The notes beneath the pieces are model-generated. The model did not search any database, was not told the DNA's origin, and saw only the letters and a program-made list of their open reading frames with translations. Positions 33,436 to 41,418 of a DNA stretch of 48,553 nucleotides are shown here, in pieces. The DNA comes from Candidatus Agathobaculum pullicola (GTDB lineage: Bacteria > Bacillota > Clostridia > Oscillospirales > Butyricicoccaceae): NCBI GenBank assembly GCA_019115085.1, contig DXEF01000053.1:1-48553 (forward strand). Direction: 5' to 3'. A program made the translations under genes and the position numbers. Positions within the stretch are counted from its first letter, which is position 1; every line of letters starts with the position of its first letter.

Positions 33436-34562
33436 ACTGTCTCCTTTAACCGCTTGCACAATGCCCAAGCGCCGGGCGACTGTGCCAAAATCCCGTATTT
33501 TCCCGTAAAGAGGATAAATTCCGCCTGTGCTTTGCCGCGCAGCCGCAGCTGAAGCCGCTCTTCTATCGCCCTGCCGATGCGCGAGAGCACCGCCTCCCGC
33601 AGACCAGCTGTGTCCAGCAGGTCGATGCAGGCGTCGACCGAAACCGCGCCCATCAAGCCTTCGAGCGTCTCACGCCCCGCGCCGCAAAGCGCGGCGTGCG
33701 CGGTGAAAATCTCCTGCCGTCCATCCGCGACCGACGAATGGGTATTCATTACGCCCGCGGCGAGTTTGACCAGCTTACCCGCGTGTCCAATCAGCAGAAT
33801 ATCCGCAAAACCGCGGAACGCCGCGTGATCGAGCGTATCCCCGATATAATTTGAGCACTTGACCGCCCGCTCGAGGTCCAGCCCCAGCGTGTCGCGCGCA
33901 AAATCCGTACCGTAGTTGCCCGGACACAGGAACGCGATGCGCTGCCCCGCGGCATACAGGCTGTCCAGTTCCAGCCGGATGGTATCCAAAAGCGCCTTTT
34001 CGCTCGTCGGTTCGACCACGCCGCTTGTGCCGAGAATGGAAATGCCGCCCACAACGCCCAGATGTGCGTTATAGGTCTGTTTGGCCAGTTCTTCTCCATT
34101 TTCCGCCGAAACGACGACCGAAAAGCCGCCCGTGTAACCGGTTTCTCGCGCGGCGCGCTCAACCGCCGCTGTAATCTGCGCGCGCGGCGCGGGATTGATG
34201 GCAGCCTCGCCCACGGGAACCGAAAGGCCGGGGCGCGTGACGCGTCCGACGCCTGCGCCGCCTGCAATGGAAACGCCGCTTTCCGCGCGGCGCACCGCCG
34301 CCGAGATGCGCACGCCGTTTGTCACATCCGGGTCGTCGCCCGCGTCCTTGCACACGGTGCAGACCGCCGCGTCGTCCTCCCAGCGCGGCTGCTCAACCGG
34401 AAGGTGGAAGGTCAGCCCCGCCGGGGTTTGCAGCGCGATTTCAGCGGGAGCCGCGCCCGTCAGCAGCAGCATTGCCGCCGCCTGCGCCGCCGCTGCCGCA
34501 CACGAACCGGTCGTCCAGCCGCGCCGCAGCGCCCTCCCGCCCTGATAGGTCATATTCTCCAT
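33432..34562 (-). CDS. cbiD: Cobalt-precorrin-5B C1-methyltransferase
   Basis: 376 residues starting MENMTYQGGRALRRGWTTGS; the first ATG is chosen because GGGGAGGTGA lies about ten bases upstream. GWTTGSCAAAAAQAA (15-29), DAGDDPDVTNG (73-83), TRPGLSVPVGEAAINPAPR, GTSGVVEPTSE, CPGNYGTDFARDTLG and LIGHAGKLVKLAAGVMNTHS are CbiD marks. CbiD methylates C1 and has no relation to the other methyltransferases. It begins 69 bp after cbiN; that gap holds a 7-bp GGGCAGG/CCUGUCC hairpin. Confidence 0.96.
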   Translation of the reverse strand: MENMTYQGGRALRRGWTTGSCAAAAAQAAAMLLLTGAAPAEIALQTPAGLTFHLPVEQPRWEDDAAVCTVCKDAGDDPDVTNGVRISAAVRRAESGVSIAGGAGVGRVTRPGLSVPVGEAAINPAPRAQITAAVERAARETGYTGGFSVVVSAENGEELAKQTYNAHLGVVGGISILGTSGVVEPTSEKALLDTIRLELDSLYAAGQRIAFLCPGNYGTDFARDTLGLDLERAVKCSNYIGDTLDHAAFRGFADILLIGHAGKLVKLAAGVMNTHSSVADGRQEIFTAHAALCGAGRETLEGLMGAVSVDACIDLLDTAGLREAVLSRIGRAIEERLQLRLRGKAQAEFILFTGKYGILAQSPGAWALCKRLKETV

Positions 34563-34631
34563 GTTATTCCGGTCACCTCCCCGCAGAAAGCAGTGGCAGG
34601 ACAGGCCGCAAACCCGCCCTGCCCACTTTTC

Positions 34632-34964
34632 TCATGACTCCTTTTGCGCCTCGCGCACGGTTTCCTGCTTTTTCCGCTCGACGAACCGGCCGAGGAAAAA
34701 CGCAATGACACCCACGCCCACACCGGTTTGCACGCAAAACAACAGGCTTTCCAGCTCACCCGGTAATTCCCCGCCGAGCAGCTGCTCAAACACCGGCGTT
34801 GCCCAAGGCTCGTATGCCTCGCCCGTGATTTCCGCCACCTTTTCACTGCCCGCGTCGTCCGAGCCGCCAAACTCCGCGCCGCGCAACGCCAGCACGGGCG
34901 TGACAATCAGCACCGCGCAAAGCAGGAGCAGCACAATCATCAGCGTTCTGTCCTTTTTCGTCAT
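34632..34964 (-). CDS. cbiN: Cobalt ECF transporter component CbiN
   Basis: 110 residues starting MTKKDRTLMIVLLLLCAVLI, with one membrane helix at each end (about 8-27 and 78-97) and an external loop between that includes GSDDAGSEKVAEITGEAYEP-WATP. GAEFGGSDD and PLW-like WATPVFE segments match CbiN. With CbiM it forms the cobalt-binding unit of the CbiMNQO importer. It overlaps the cbiM stop (ATGA). No ATPase is downstream; cbiO and cbiQ lie upstream of the riboswitch. Confidence 0.92.
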   Translation of the reverse strand: MTKKDRTLMIVLLLLCAVLIVTPVLALRGAEFGGSDDAGSEKVAEITGEAYEPWATPVFEQLLGGELPGELESLLFCVQTGVGVGVIAFFLGRFVERKKQETVREAQKES

Positions 34965-35710
34965 GCGTTCGCCTCCTCAAATCCGACTGCACGCAGCTCG
35001 GGCTGCGCATAGGCCTCGAGCGCCATCATGATAATGACGGTCAGCACGCCTTCCAATACCGCCAGCGGCAGCTGCGTCGGCGCAAACACGCCGAGAAATT
35101 CCAGCACCGAGCCGGAAACGCCGCCCGTTGCGGACGGATACGCCACGGCCAGCTGCACACTCGTCACGCAGTAGGTAAGCAAATCGCCCAGCGCCGCCGC
35201 CAGAAACACCGACGCCTTTTTGTTCACCTTGCAGCGCAGGCACAGTCTGTAAATCCCAAACGCGACAAACGGCCCCACGACCGACATGGAGAAGGTGTTC
35301 GCACCCAGTGTAGTCAGACCGCCGTGCGCAAGCAGAATCGCCTGGAACAGCAGCACAATCACGCCCAGAATGGACACCGCCGCCGGTCCGAATAGCATCG
35401 CGCCCAGCCCTGTGCCCGTCATGTGCGAACACGAGCCGGTCACCGACGGAATTTTGAGCGGCGAGATAACAAAGATGAACGCGCCCGCCATCGCCACCAG
35501 CGTCACCGCGCGTCGGTCGCGCGCCACGGTTTTCTTGAGCGAGAAATACCCCGCCAGCAGAAACGGCAGTGCAATCACGCCCCACAGGATGCACATGGAC
35601 GGCGGCAGAAAGCCCTCCATGATGTGCATGGCGCCCGCCGTCGGCACCACACCGCACAAAAGCGCGGCACAGGCCGTCAACCGAACCAGTTTTCGTTGTT
35701 TTTGTGTCAT
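34961..35710 (-). CDS. cbiM: Cobalt ECF transporter substrate-binding component CbiM
   Basis: 249 residues from the ATG at 35710 (MTQKQRKLVRLTACAALLCG), with AAAGGAG six bases upstream. An N-terminal signal-like segment ends at TAGAMHIMEGFLPPSMCILW; in this family the Met-His at the processed end chelates the metal. Five or six further membrane segments follow with KIPSVTGSCSHMTGTGLGAM (near 103-122), another metal-site block. First gene after the cobalamin riboswitch, so cobalt uptake is under vitamin control. Confidence 0.95.
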   Translation of the reverse strand: MTQKQRKLVRLTACAALLCGVVPTAGAMHIMEGFLPPSMCILWGVIALPFLLAGYFSLKKTVARDRRAVTLVAMAGAFIFVISPLKIPSVTGSCSHMTGTGLGAMLFGPAAVSILGVIVLLFQAILLAHGGLTTLGANTFSMSVVGPFVAFGIYRLCLRCKVNKKASVFLAAALGDLLTYCVTSVQLAVAYPSATGGVSGSVLEFLGVFAPTQLPLAVLEGVLTVIIMMALEAYAQPELRAVGFEEANA

Positions 35711-35873
35711 ATTTTCTCCTTTCCCGCGAAAAACTGCGGATACAAAAATACGCCGTACCCCGATGCTTCCCACACATCAGGCCGGCGCTGAACGCCCGCC
35801 TCCCCCTTTGCCGGAGAGCCGGGCTGACGCACAACCGGCCATCGCTCGTAGCCGTATGCGCTTCCATCCCAAA
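35711..35873 (-). promoter_or_regulatory. Expression platform between riboswitch and cbiM
   Basis: 163 nt without a convincing gene. It folds strongly: about 35767-35832 forms a 12-position stem with 11 pairs (CGTCAGCCCGGC with GCCGGCCTGATG) that encloses a UCUCC/GGGGA inner stem, and a small CCGC/GCGG stem with a U-rich loop near 35724-35739 sits just before the AAAGGAG of cbiM. No stem is directly followed by a U-run; ribosome-site control or a long-range contact with the aptamer loop are possible. Confidence 0.5.
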
Positions 35874-36058
35874 AGGCAGGTATTCTGGCTTGGGCGTCCT
35901 TGCACGCAGCCGGTCTTCCCGAGCCTTCCGGCTCAGTGACGTATTCGGCGACGCGCTCTTCCCTTACAGCGGCGGGACCGCAGAGGATTTGCACCTCTTT
36001 CCCTATTCTCCTGCCGGAGAAGTGGCAGGCACCCTTTGGTATCCGGACGCAGGCGCCC
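35874..36058 (-). promoter_or_regulatory. Cobalamin riboswitch
   Basis: On the minus strand the aptamer core shows the ATAGGGAA segment, GGTGCAAATCCTCTGCGG and TCCCGCCGCTGTAAGGG, CACTGAGCCGG-AAGG-CTCGGGAAGACCGG, and the B12-box variant AGCCAGAATACCTGCC (35875-35890). A P1 closing pair (CCAAAGG with CCUUUUGG) can form at the ends. These blocks are the hallmarks of the cobalamin riboswitch. It lies 10-20 bases after a promoter and 160 bases before cbiM, and would switch off the operon when adenosylcobalamin is plentiful. Confidence 0.95.
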
Positions 36059-36073
36059 GGAAGAAGCATATTC

Positions 36074-36101
36074 ATTATATCACGCTCGGAACCGCTGTCA
36101 A
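36074..36101 (-). promoter_or_regulatory. Sigma-A promoter of the cobalamin operon
   Basis: TTGACA (36096-36101) and TATAAT (36074-36079) on the minus strand, both perfect consensus, with a 16-base spacer. The start is predicted near 36067, directly ahead of the riboswitch. It lies about 50 bases after the cbiO stop, and no terminator is seen in between. Confidence 0.85.
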
Positions 36102-36151
36102 CACAAGCGCTCCGCATTGCATCGAATTCTTCCAAAATCCGCAACATTCCC

Positions 36152-37045
36152 TCAAGGCAACACCGCATAATTTACACGCAAATCATGCTTGCTGAATGAT
36201 GCGGTATTGCCTGAATCCCGCTGATGATCCAGCAGCCGGGTAAGCTCCTCCGGCGTGCGCGGGCAAGGCGCGTCCTGCGGCACCAACTCCCGCGCGCGCA
36301 GCGCGTCCCATACCTCCAGCAGCATGGGACGGCGCAGATGCGCCTGCCGCAGCACGGCTTGATTCGCCAGCACTGTCTGCGGCGTACCGTCGGCAAGGAT
36401 ACGCCCCGCGGAAAACACCACCGCGCGCGTCGCCCATCGAAAAGCAAAATCCATGTCATGCGTGGAAATGAGCAGCGTCCTTCCCTCGTCCGACAGACGG
36501 GCAAGCACGCGCTCGAGCCGTTCCTCGCCCACAGGGTCAAGCGAAGCGGCCGGTTCGTCCAGCAGAATGATCTCGCTCTCCATCGCCAGAATGTCCGCGA
36601 TGGACACGCGCTTTTTCTCCCCACCGGACAAGTCATGCGGCGGGCGCGCGCGAAACGCCTGCAAATCCATGTAATCCAGCGCGTGGTCGACACGGCGCGC
36701 GACCTCCTGACGCGGCAAGCGCAGGTTCATCGGCCCGAAGGAGACCTCGGCCGCGACAGTAGATGCGATGATCTGGTCGTCCGCGTTCTGGAACACAATT
36801 CCGACCCGCTCGCACAGCGTTTTGCGCATTTTTTTGTCAACCGGCTTACCCTGTAGCACGATCTGACCGCTCTCCGGTGTCAGCACACCGTTCAGGCACA
36901 GGAAAAAAGTGGACTTTCCCGCTCCGTTCGGACCGAGCACCGCAATGCGTTCACCCGCATGCACATCGAGCGACACGCCGTCCAGCGCGGGCGCGCCGGA
37001 ATCATAGCAGAAACGCAGGTTCTGTGCCTGCAAAATCGGCTGCAT
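36152..37045 (-). CDS. cbiO: Cobalt ECF transporter ATPase CbiO
   Basis: 297 residues from the ATG at 37045 (MQPILQAQNLRFCYDSGAPA), with AAGGAGG upstream. Walker A GPNGAGKS (about 37-44), Q-loop VGIVFQNADDQI, signature LSGGEKKRVSIADIL, Walker B EIILLDEPAASLDP and the switch His in ISTHDMDF are intact. It powers the CbiMNQO importer. A C-terminal extension of about 20 residues (GNTASFSKHDL and on) is unlike the core family. It follows cbiQ and precedes the second promoter. The cbiO frame is followed by the riboswitch promoter rather than by cbiM. Confidence 0.94.
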   Translation of the reverse strand: MQPILQAQNLRFCYDSGAPALDGVSLDVHAGERIAVLGPNGAGKSTFFLCLNGVLTPESGQIVLQGKPVDKKMRKTLCERVGIVFQNADDQIIASTVAAEVSFGPMNLRLPRQEVARRVDHALDYMDLQAFRARPPHDLSGGEKKRVSIADILAMESEIILLDEPAASLDPVGEERLERVLARLSDEGRTLLISTHDMDFAFRWATRAVVFSAGRILADGTPQTVLANQAVLRQAHLRRPMLLEVWDALRARELVPQDAPCPRTPEELTRLLDHQRDSGNTASFSKHDLRVNYAVLP

Positions 37046-37065
37046 CTGTCTCTTCCCCTCCTTTT

Positions 37066-37848
37066 TTATATGGCAAGCGCCAACAGTATCCCCCAAAACA
37101 ACAACATTCCAGCAATCTGTCTGCCATATACCGGCTTCTCCTCTTCCAGAAAGCGCAAATCTCCGTCATAACCGCGTGCGGTCATCGCGTCCGCGTAAAC
37201 GCGCGAGCGGCGCAGCGCCAGCACCAGCAGGTTGCCCGCCGTACCGCCGAACGAACGGCACGAGCTGCGAAAATCCCGCCAGCCCAGCCGCGCGCCCGCG
37301 GCCTGCCGCATACGCCCGTACATATCCAGCAGCACAAACACAAAGCGATAAATCAGGTACATCAGTTCGCACAGCAACGGCGGCAGATGGGCGCGGCGCA
37401 GTACGTCCACCAGCTCACAAGCCGTAGTCGTCAGCGCCAGCAGATACATGGCGCTCACCGCCCCCAGCGCCTTGAGCACCAGCGCCGCAGCAAAGCGGAT
37501 GCTGTCCGCGCTTGCGCACAGGTAAAACCACGGAAGGGGCAGATTCCAGTCGCCCGCGGGCGCGGCAGAGACATCACACGCGACCGCCACGCCGCCCAGC
37601 AGCAGAAACGTGAGCGGTACAAGCAGCAGCCCAAGATAATCCTGCAGCGGCAGGCCGCCTTTGCCTTTTTGCAGCGCCGCCAGCGCAACAATGACCGCGA
37701 CAGACACCGCCGGCCGGTCGGCTGCCAGACAAAGCACCAACGTACCGACTGCCAATGTGGTCTTGAACACCGGATTCCAGCCGCCCATACCGGATTGATA
37801 TGCCAGCCGGTCGATTGACCGCGGCCCGTGCCCATGCCCATGATTCAT
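37066..37848 (-). CDS. cbiQ: Cobalt ECF transporter transmembrane component CbiQ
   Basis: 260 residues starting MNHGHGHGPRSIDRLAYQSG. The N-terminus has a short His-Gly run (HGHGHG) that could bind metal. Membrane segments fill residues 25-135 and the C-terminus. The coupling helices that touch the ATPase lie in the AGARLGWRDFRSSCRS and SRVYADAMTARGYDGDLR region (near 185-240), where the A-R-G-x motif is visible. It joins CbiO to CbiMN. GGGAGGG is upstream. First gene after its own promoter. Confidence 0.92.
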   Translation of the reverse strand: MNHGHGHGPRSIDRLAYQSGMGGWNPVFKTTLAVGTLVLCLAADRPAVSVAVIVALAALQKGKGGLPLQDYLGLLLVPLTFLLLGGVAVACDVSAAPAGDWNLPLPWFYLCASADSIRFAAALVLKALGAVSAMYLLALTTTACELVDVLRRAHLPPLLCELMYLIYRFVFVLLDMYGRMRQAAGARLGWRDFRSSCRSFGGTAGNLLVLALRRSRVYADAMTARGYDGDLRFLEEEKPVYGRQIAGMLLFWGILLALAI

Positions 37849-37878
37849 GCCTTACCCTCCCTTCTTGCAATATGTGAC

Positions 37879-37907
37879 ATTGTATCGCCCGGGCCGTAGT
37901 TTGTCAA
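37879..37907 (-). promoter_or_regulatory. Sigma-A promoter of cbiQ-cbiO
   Basis: TTGACA (37902-37907) and TACAAT (37879-37884) on the minus strand with a 17-base spacer. The predicted start near 37872 leaves a leader of only about 25 bases, so no riboswitch can precede cbiQ. Confidence 0.8.
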
Positions 37908-37952
37908 CCGAACCCATCTGCGCAAAAAATTTTGATAATTAGCGCGGATAAA

Positions 37953-37981
37953 TTGTCATCCTGCGTGAAATATCGTATAAT
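37953..37981 (+). promoter_or_regulatory. Sigma-A promoter of the siroheme reductase gene
   Basis: ttgtca (37953-37958), 17 bases, tataat (37976-37981). The start is near 37988, leaving a leader of about 75 bases that holds a short ctgt-cgc-acag stem. It is divergent from the cbiQ promoter, 45 bases away. Confidence 0.75.
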
Positions 37982-38061
37982 AAGGATAAAACGATCAGTA
38001 CCCCGCTGCATGCTGTCGCACAGGGTCGGATTTTGTTTGCAATGAAACAAGGAGGATATCC

Positions 38062-39609
38062 ATGAACACCATCAATCCCCAGAGTTGGAAAGCGGACCTG
38101 CCCGCCTTCCGTGAAAAGACTGCGGCATTTTACGCAGGTGAGATCACGCTCGGCGAATACAAAGGCTTTTCCGGCTACTACGGCAGCTACGCTCAGAAGG
38201 GCGGCAAGGCCAGCATGCTGCGCCTGCGCATGCCCGCCGGCCGCGTGACCCGCGAAAGGCTGGCGTTTGTCGCGCGGATGCTTCGCACCTATGACGTACC
38301 GCGCGCACACTTTACCACCTGCCAGACCATCCAGCTGCACGACCTCGGACCGGATACCGTGTATGCCGTCATGGAGCAGGCGCTCGACGCCGGCATCGTA
38401 ACCATGGGCGGCGGCGGCGATTTTCCGCGCAACGTCATGTGCTCTCCGCTCTCCGGCGTACAGACAGATGAATATTTTGACACGCTGCCTTGGGCGGAAG
38501 CCGCCGGCAATTACCTGATGGGCTTTATCAAGGCCGAAAAAATGCCGCGCAAGCTCAAAGTCGGCTTTTCCAACTCCCCGGCTAACCTGACGCATGCAAC
38601 CTACCGTGACCTTGGCTTTGCAGCCCGTCCGGACGGTAAATTCGATGTATACAGTGCAGGTGGTCTGGGCAACAATCCGCGCTTTGGCGTTCAGGTTGGA
38701 GAAGCGGTGGAACCCTCGCAAATTCTGTATTATATCAAGGCCATGTGGCTGACCTTCCGTGCTTACGGCAACTATGAAAACCGCGGCAAGGCCCGCACCC
38801 GCTATATGGTGGAGACGCTGGGCGGACCGGAAAACTATGCCAAGGCGTTCCGCGAAAAACTGGACGAGGTCTATGCCTCCGGCGAAGAATTAACGCTTTC
38901 GGTAAAGCCGCAAGCGGTTACCAAAACCGGAGACGGCACGACGGTCAGCGGACCGCGCATACTGCCCCAGAAGCAGCCCGGCCTATACACCGTCGTCTGG
39001 CATCCGATTGGCGGACAACCCGCGCCCGCAACGCTTTGCGCACTCAGCGACCTGCTGCAGGACATGCCGGACGCAGAAATGCGCCTTGCGCCCGACGAGG
39101 CCGCCTATATTGTCAATCTGACCGGCGCGGAGGCTCAAAAGGTGCTTGCTGCCACACCGGACAGTGCACGCACGCTGTTTGAAACCTCGGTCAGCTGCAT
39201 CGGCGGCACAACCTGTCAGGTGGGCATGCGCGACTCGCAGGGCCTGCTCGGCGCATGTGTTGCAGCGGTACGCGAGGCCGGCCTGCCGGACGGTGCGCTG
39301 CCGCAGATGCACGTTTCCGGCTGCGCCTCCTCGTGCGGTACGCATCAGACCGGCTCCATCGGTTTCCGCGGTGCGTCCAAGCTGGTGGACGGCAAGCCGC
39401 AGTCCGCTTTCACGCTGTTTGTCGGTGGGTGCGACTACCAGGGCAAGGAAGTGATGGGCCGCGAGCTGGGCGTCATTCTGGAAAGCGAAATTCCCGCTTT
39501 TCTGGTCGAACTGGGCAAGACTGTTGCCGCTTCCGGAAAGGATTTCGCCGCATGGCGTGAGACCGACCCCGAGGGCATCGACCGCATCGCCGCACCTTAT
39601 CTGGCCTGA
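38062..39609 (+). CDS. Siroheme- and 4Fe-4S-containing nitrite/sulfite reductase
   Basis: 515 residues starting MNTINPQSWKADLPAFREKT, with aaggagg eight bases upstream. The siroheme/iron-sulfur ligands are in SCIGGTTCQVGM (C379, C385) and SGCASSCGTHQTG (C421, C425), the C-x5-C ... C-x3-C pattern of the family. The N-terminal half has LRLRMPAGRVTRERL, FTTCQTIQLHDL and NVMCSPLSGVQ. It would carry out six-electron reduction of sulfite or nitrite in the cytoplasm. The electron donor and true substrate cannot be read here; no partner flavoprotein lies beside it. It depends on siroheme, which branches from the pathway encoded next door. Confidence 0.9.
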   Translation: MNTINPQSWKADLPAFREKTAAFYAGEITLGEYKGFSGYYGSYAQKGGKASMLRLRMPAGRVTRERLAFVARMLRTYDVPRAHFTTCQTIQLHDLGPDTVYAVMEQALDAGIVTMGGGGDFPRNVMCSPLSGVQTDEYFDTLPWAEAAGNYLMGFIKAEKMPRKLKVGFSNSPANLTHATYRDLGFAARPDGKFDVYSAGGLGNNPRFGVQVGEAVEPSQILYYIKAMWLTFRAYGNYENRGKARTRYMVETLGGPENYAKAFREKLDEVYASGEELTLSVKPQAVTKTGDGTTVSGPRILPQKQPGLYTVVWHPIGGQPAPATLCALSDLLQDMPDAEMRLAPDEAAYIVNLTGAEAQKVLAATPDSARTLFETSVSCIGGTTCQVGMRDSQGLLGACVAAVREAGLPDGALPQMHVSGCASSCGTHQTGSIGFRGASKLVDGKPQSAFTLFVGGCDYQGKEVMGRELGVILESEIPAFLVELGKTVAASGKDFAAWRETDPEGIDRIAAPYLA

Positions 39610-39621
39610 TTTTATCGAAAT

Positions 39622-39662
39622 AAAAAATGCGCCGCAGGGCCTGTCCCTGCGGCGCATTTTTA
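39622..39662. terminator. Bidirectional terminator between the reductase and uxuB
   Basis: A perfect 13-bp stem (39627-39639 with 39645-39657) flanked by A-run and T-run on either side. It lies 13 bases after the plus-strand reductase stop and about 30 bases past the uxuB stop on the other strand, so it can end both converging units. Confidence 0.93.
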
Positions 39663-39693
39663 TGAATTTTAGGCAGTTTGTGTCAGAAAGAAA

Positions 39694-41313
39694 TCATGAT
39701 CCGTGCAGGTATTCCCGCAGGGTGGCGCGCACCGCGCCCGGTCCGGCAATCAGCTTGCCGAACATGGTTTCGATTTTGTCGGCCAGACCGTTTTCCACCA
39801 GATCGGCGGCGAACACAGCCGTATTGGACAGAATCGGACGCAGCTTATCGCCCACACTTTCGGGCTTGCCCAGCTCGATACCGGCCAGCTGCTGCTGCAA
39901 GGTTTCCAGCATCGGGTCGGCGGAAACCTCCATCCTCTCGCCCTTATCGTCCACGCCCAGCAGGTAACGCAGCCAGCCCGCAATCGCCAGCGGGATGAAC
40001 GTCAGGCTCTTGACATCCAGCGTGTCGGACGCGATATAGCTCTTGATGGTTTCGCCAAAGCGAATCGGGATCTTCTGAGACGTGTCGGTGGCAATACGCT
40101 GCGGCGTGTCCGGAATGAACGGGTTGGGGAAACGCTGGCCCACGACCTCGGCGATAAAGTCCGCAGGCTTGATGATGCCCGGGTCGGTCACCACCGGCAT
40201 GCCCTCATCATAGCCGATGCGCTCAATCAGCCCCTTCAGCTCGGTATCCTGCATTTCCGCCGCAATGCTGGTGTAGCCCAGCAGGCAGCCGTAAACCGCC
40301 AGCGCGGTGTGCAAGGGATTGAGACAGGTCGTGACCTTCATGCGCTCGGTCTTGTTGACCGTATCGCGGTCGGTCATATACACGCCCGCCTTCTCCAGCG
40401 CGGGACGGCCGTTCGGGAAGTTGTCCTCAACCACCAGATACTGCGGAATCTCCGCATTGACAAACGGCGCAATAAAGGTGTTGCGGCTGGTGATAATCGG
40501 CTCCATATCCTCGATGCCGTCGGCCAGCAGCGCGTTTTCCACTTCCTTGGCCGGACGCGGGGTGATCTTATCGATCATGCTCCACGGAAACGCAACGCGC
40601 GTTTCATCCTGCATATACGCGACAAATCCATCCTCCACCAGACCGTTTTTCTGCCATGCCTCAACGATTTCGAGCACGCTGCCGCGCAACTTTTCACCGT
40701 TGTGCGAGCAGTTGTCCATGCTGGCCAGCGCAATCGGATACGCACCGGCCTTATAACGCTCATACATCAGCGCCGCGACCATGCTCATCGCGTGACGCGC
40801 GCCCGACGGGCCGGCCTTCATATCCTCGGCAACCACCGGCATCAGCTCACCCTGAATGTTGCGCAATGCGTAGCCCTTTTCGGTAATCGTGAAGCTGACC
40901 ATCTGCAGAGAGGGGCTGACAAAGATTTTACGCAGCTTTTCCATCTCAGCCGCGTCCGTGCTGTCCGCACAAACGCTGTCCGCGATGGATGCCACGATTT
41001 CACGCTCGGTCGTGCCGTCCGGCTTGAGGCCAACCATCATGGTCAGTTCGTCGTGCGGCTTGTAAATCTTCTTGATAATGTCGTAATCGAAGGTGTCGCC
41101 CGCAATGATGCCGCAGGTCGCCTCCCCCTTGTTGAGCAGCTCCTGCTGCAGCATCGCCACAAAGCCGCGGAAAATGTTGCCCGCGCCGAAATGTACCCAA
41201 ACCGGGGTTTCCGCGGTCTGCGCACGCATTTTCTGCACGTCAAACTGCGGCAGCTTGACGCCGACCGCCTGCCAGCCTTCCTTGTCCTGCAACGCTTCCA
41301 GACAGAGTTTCAT
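39694..41313 (-). CDS. uxuB: Fructuronate reductase (mannitol dehydrogenase family)
   Basis: 539 residues from the ATG at 41313 (MKLCLEALQDKEGWQAVGVK), with AAAGGA upstream. The NAD-binding VHFGAGNIFRGF motif (about 40-51) replaces the more usual GxGxFHR. IALASMDNCSHNGEKLRGSV, FPWSMIDKITPRP, LVVEDNFPNGRP and KVTTCLNPLHTALAVYGCLL (the last with the catalytic Lys and its neighbours) fit the uronate-type reductases. It reduces D-fructuronate to D-mannonate, the substrate of UxuA nearby. Tagaturonate reductase or mannitol dehydrogenase are alternatives; uxaC and uxuA in the same operon favour UxuB. Confidence 0.87.
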   Translation of the reverse strand: MKLCLEALQDKEGWQAVGVKLPQFDVQKMRAQTAETPVWVHFGAGNIFRGFVAMLQQELLNKGEATCGIIAGDTFDYDIIKKIYKPHDELTMMVGLKPDGTTEREIVASIADSVCADSTDAAEMEKLRKIFVSPSLQMVSFTITEKGYALRNIQGELMPVVAEDMKAGPSGARHAMSMVAALMYERYKAGAYPIALASMDNCSHNGEKLRGSVLEIVEAWQKNGLVEDGFVAYMQDETRVAFPWSMIDKITPRPAKEVENALLADGIEDMEPIITSRNTFIAPFVNAEIPQYLVVEDNFPNGRPALEKAGVYMTDRDTVNKTERMKVTTCLNPLHTALAVYGCLLGYTSIAAEMQDTELKGLIERIGYDEGMPVVTDPGIIKPADFIAEVVGQRFPNPFIPDTPQRIATDTSQKIPIRFGETIKSYIASDTLDVKSLTFIPLAIAGWLRYLLGVDDKGERMEVSADPMLETLQQQLAGIELGKPESVGDKLRPILSNTAVFAADLVENGLADKIETMFGKLIAGPGAVRATLREYLHGS

Positions 41314-41359
41314 ACTACCATTCCTTTCGCAACTATCAGATGGTTTTGCAACGGTACCC

Positions 41360-41392
41360 GCGGCTATCCTGCCCGTGACGCAGGATAGCCGC
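41360..41392 (-). repeat. Hairpin between the TRAP genes and uxuB
   Basis: A perfect 12-bp stem (gcggctatcctg with caggatagccgc, 9-nt loop) in the gap of about 105 bp between the large TRAP gene and uxuB. No U-run follows, so it may be a processing or stability element within the operon rather than a terminator. Confidence 0.65.
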
Positions 41393-41418
41393 AGCATACC
41401 AATCGTTTGTATTTTGTC

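Noticed and set aside
35707-36168. Open frame of 153 codons between cbiO and cbiM
   Set aside because: It runs through the cobalamin riboswitch and promoter; the RNA elements explain the sequence and there is no ribosome-binding site.
39703-41388. 561-codon plus-strand frame opposite uxuB
   Set aside because: Antisense shadow of a clear reductase gene; no domain or start signal.
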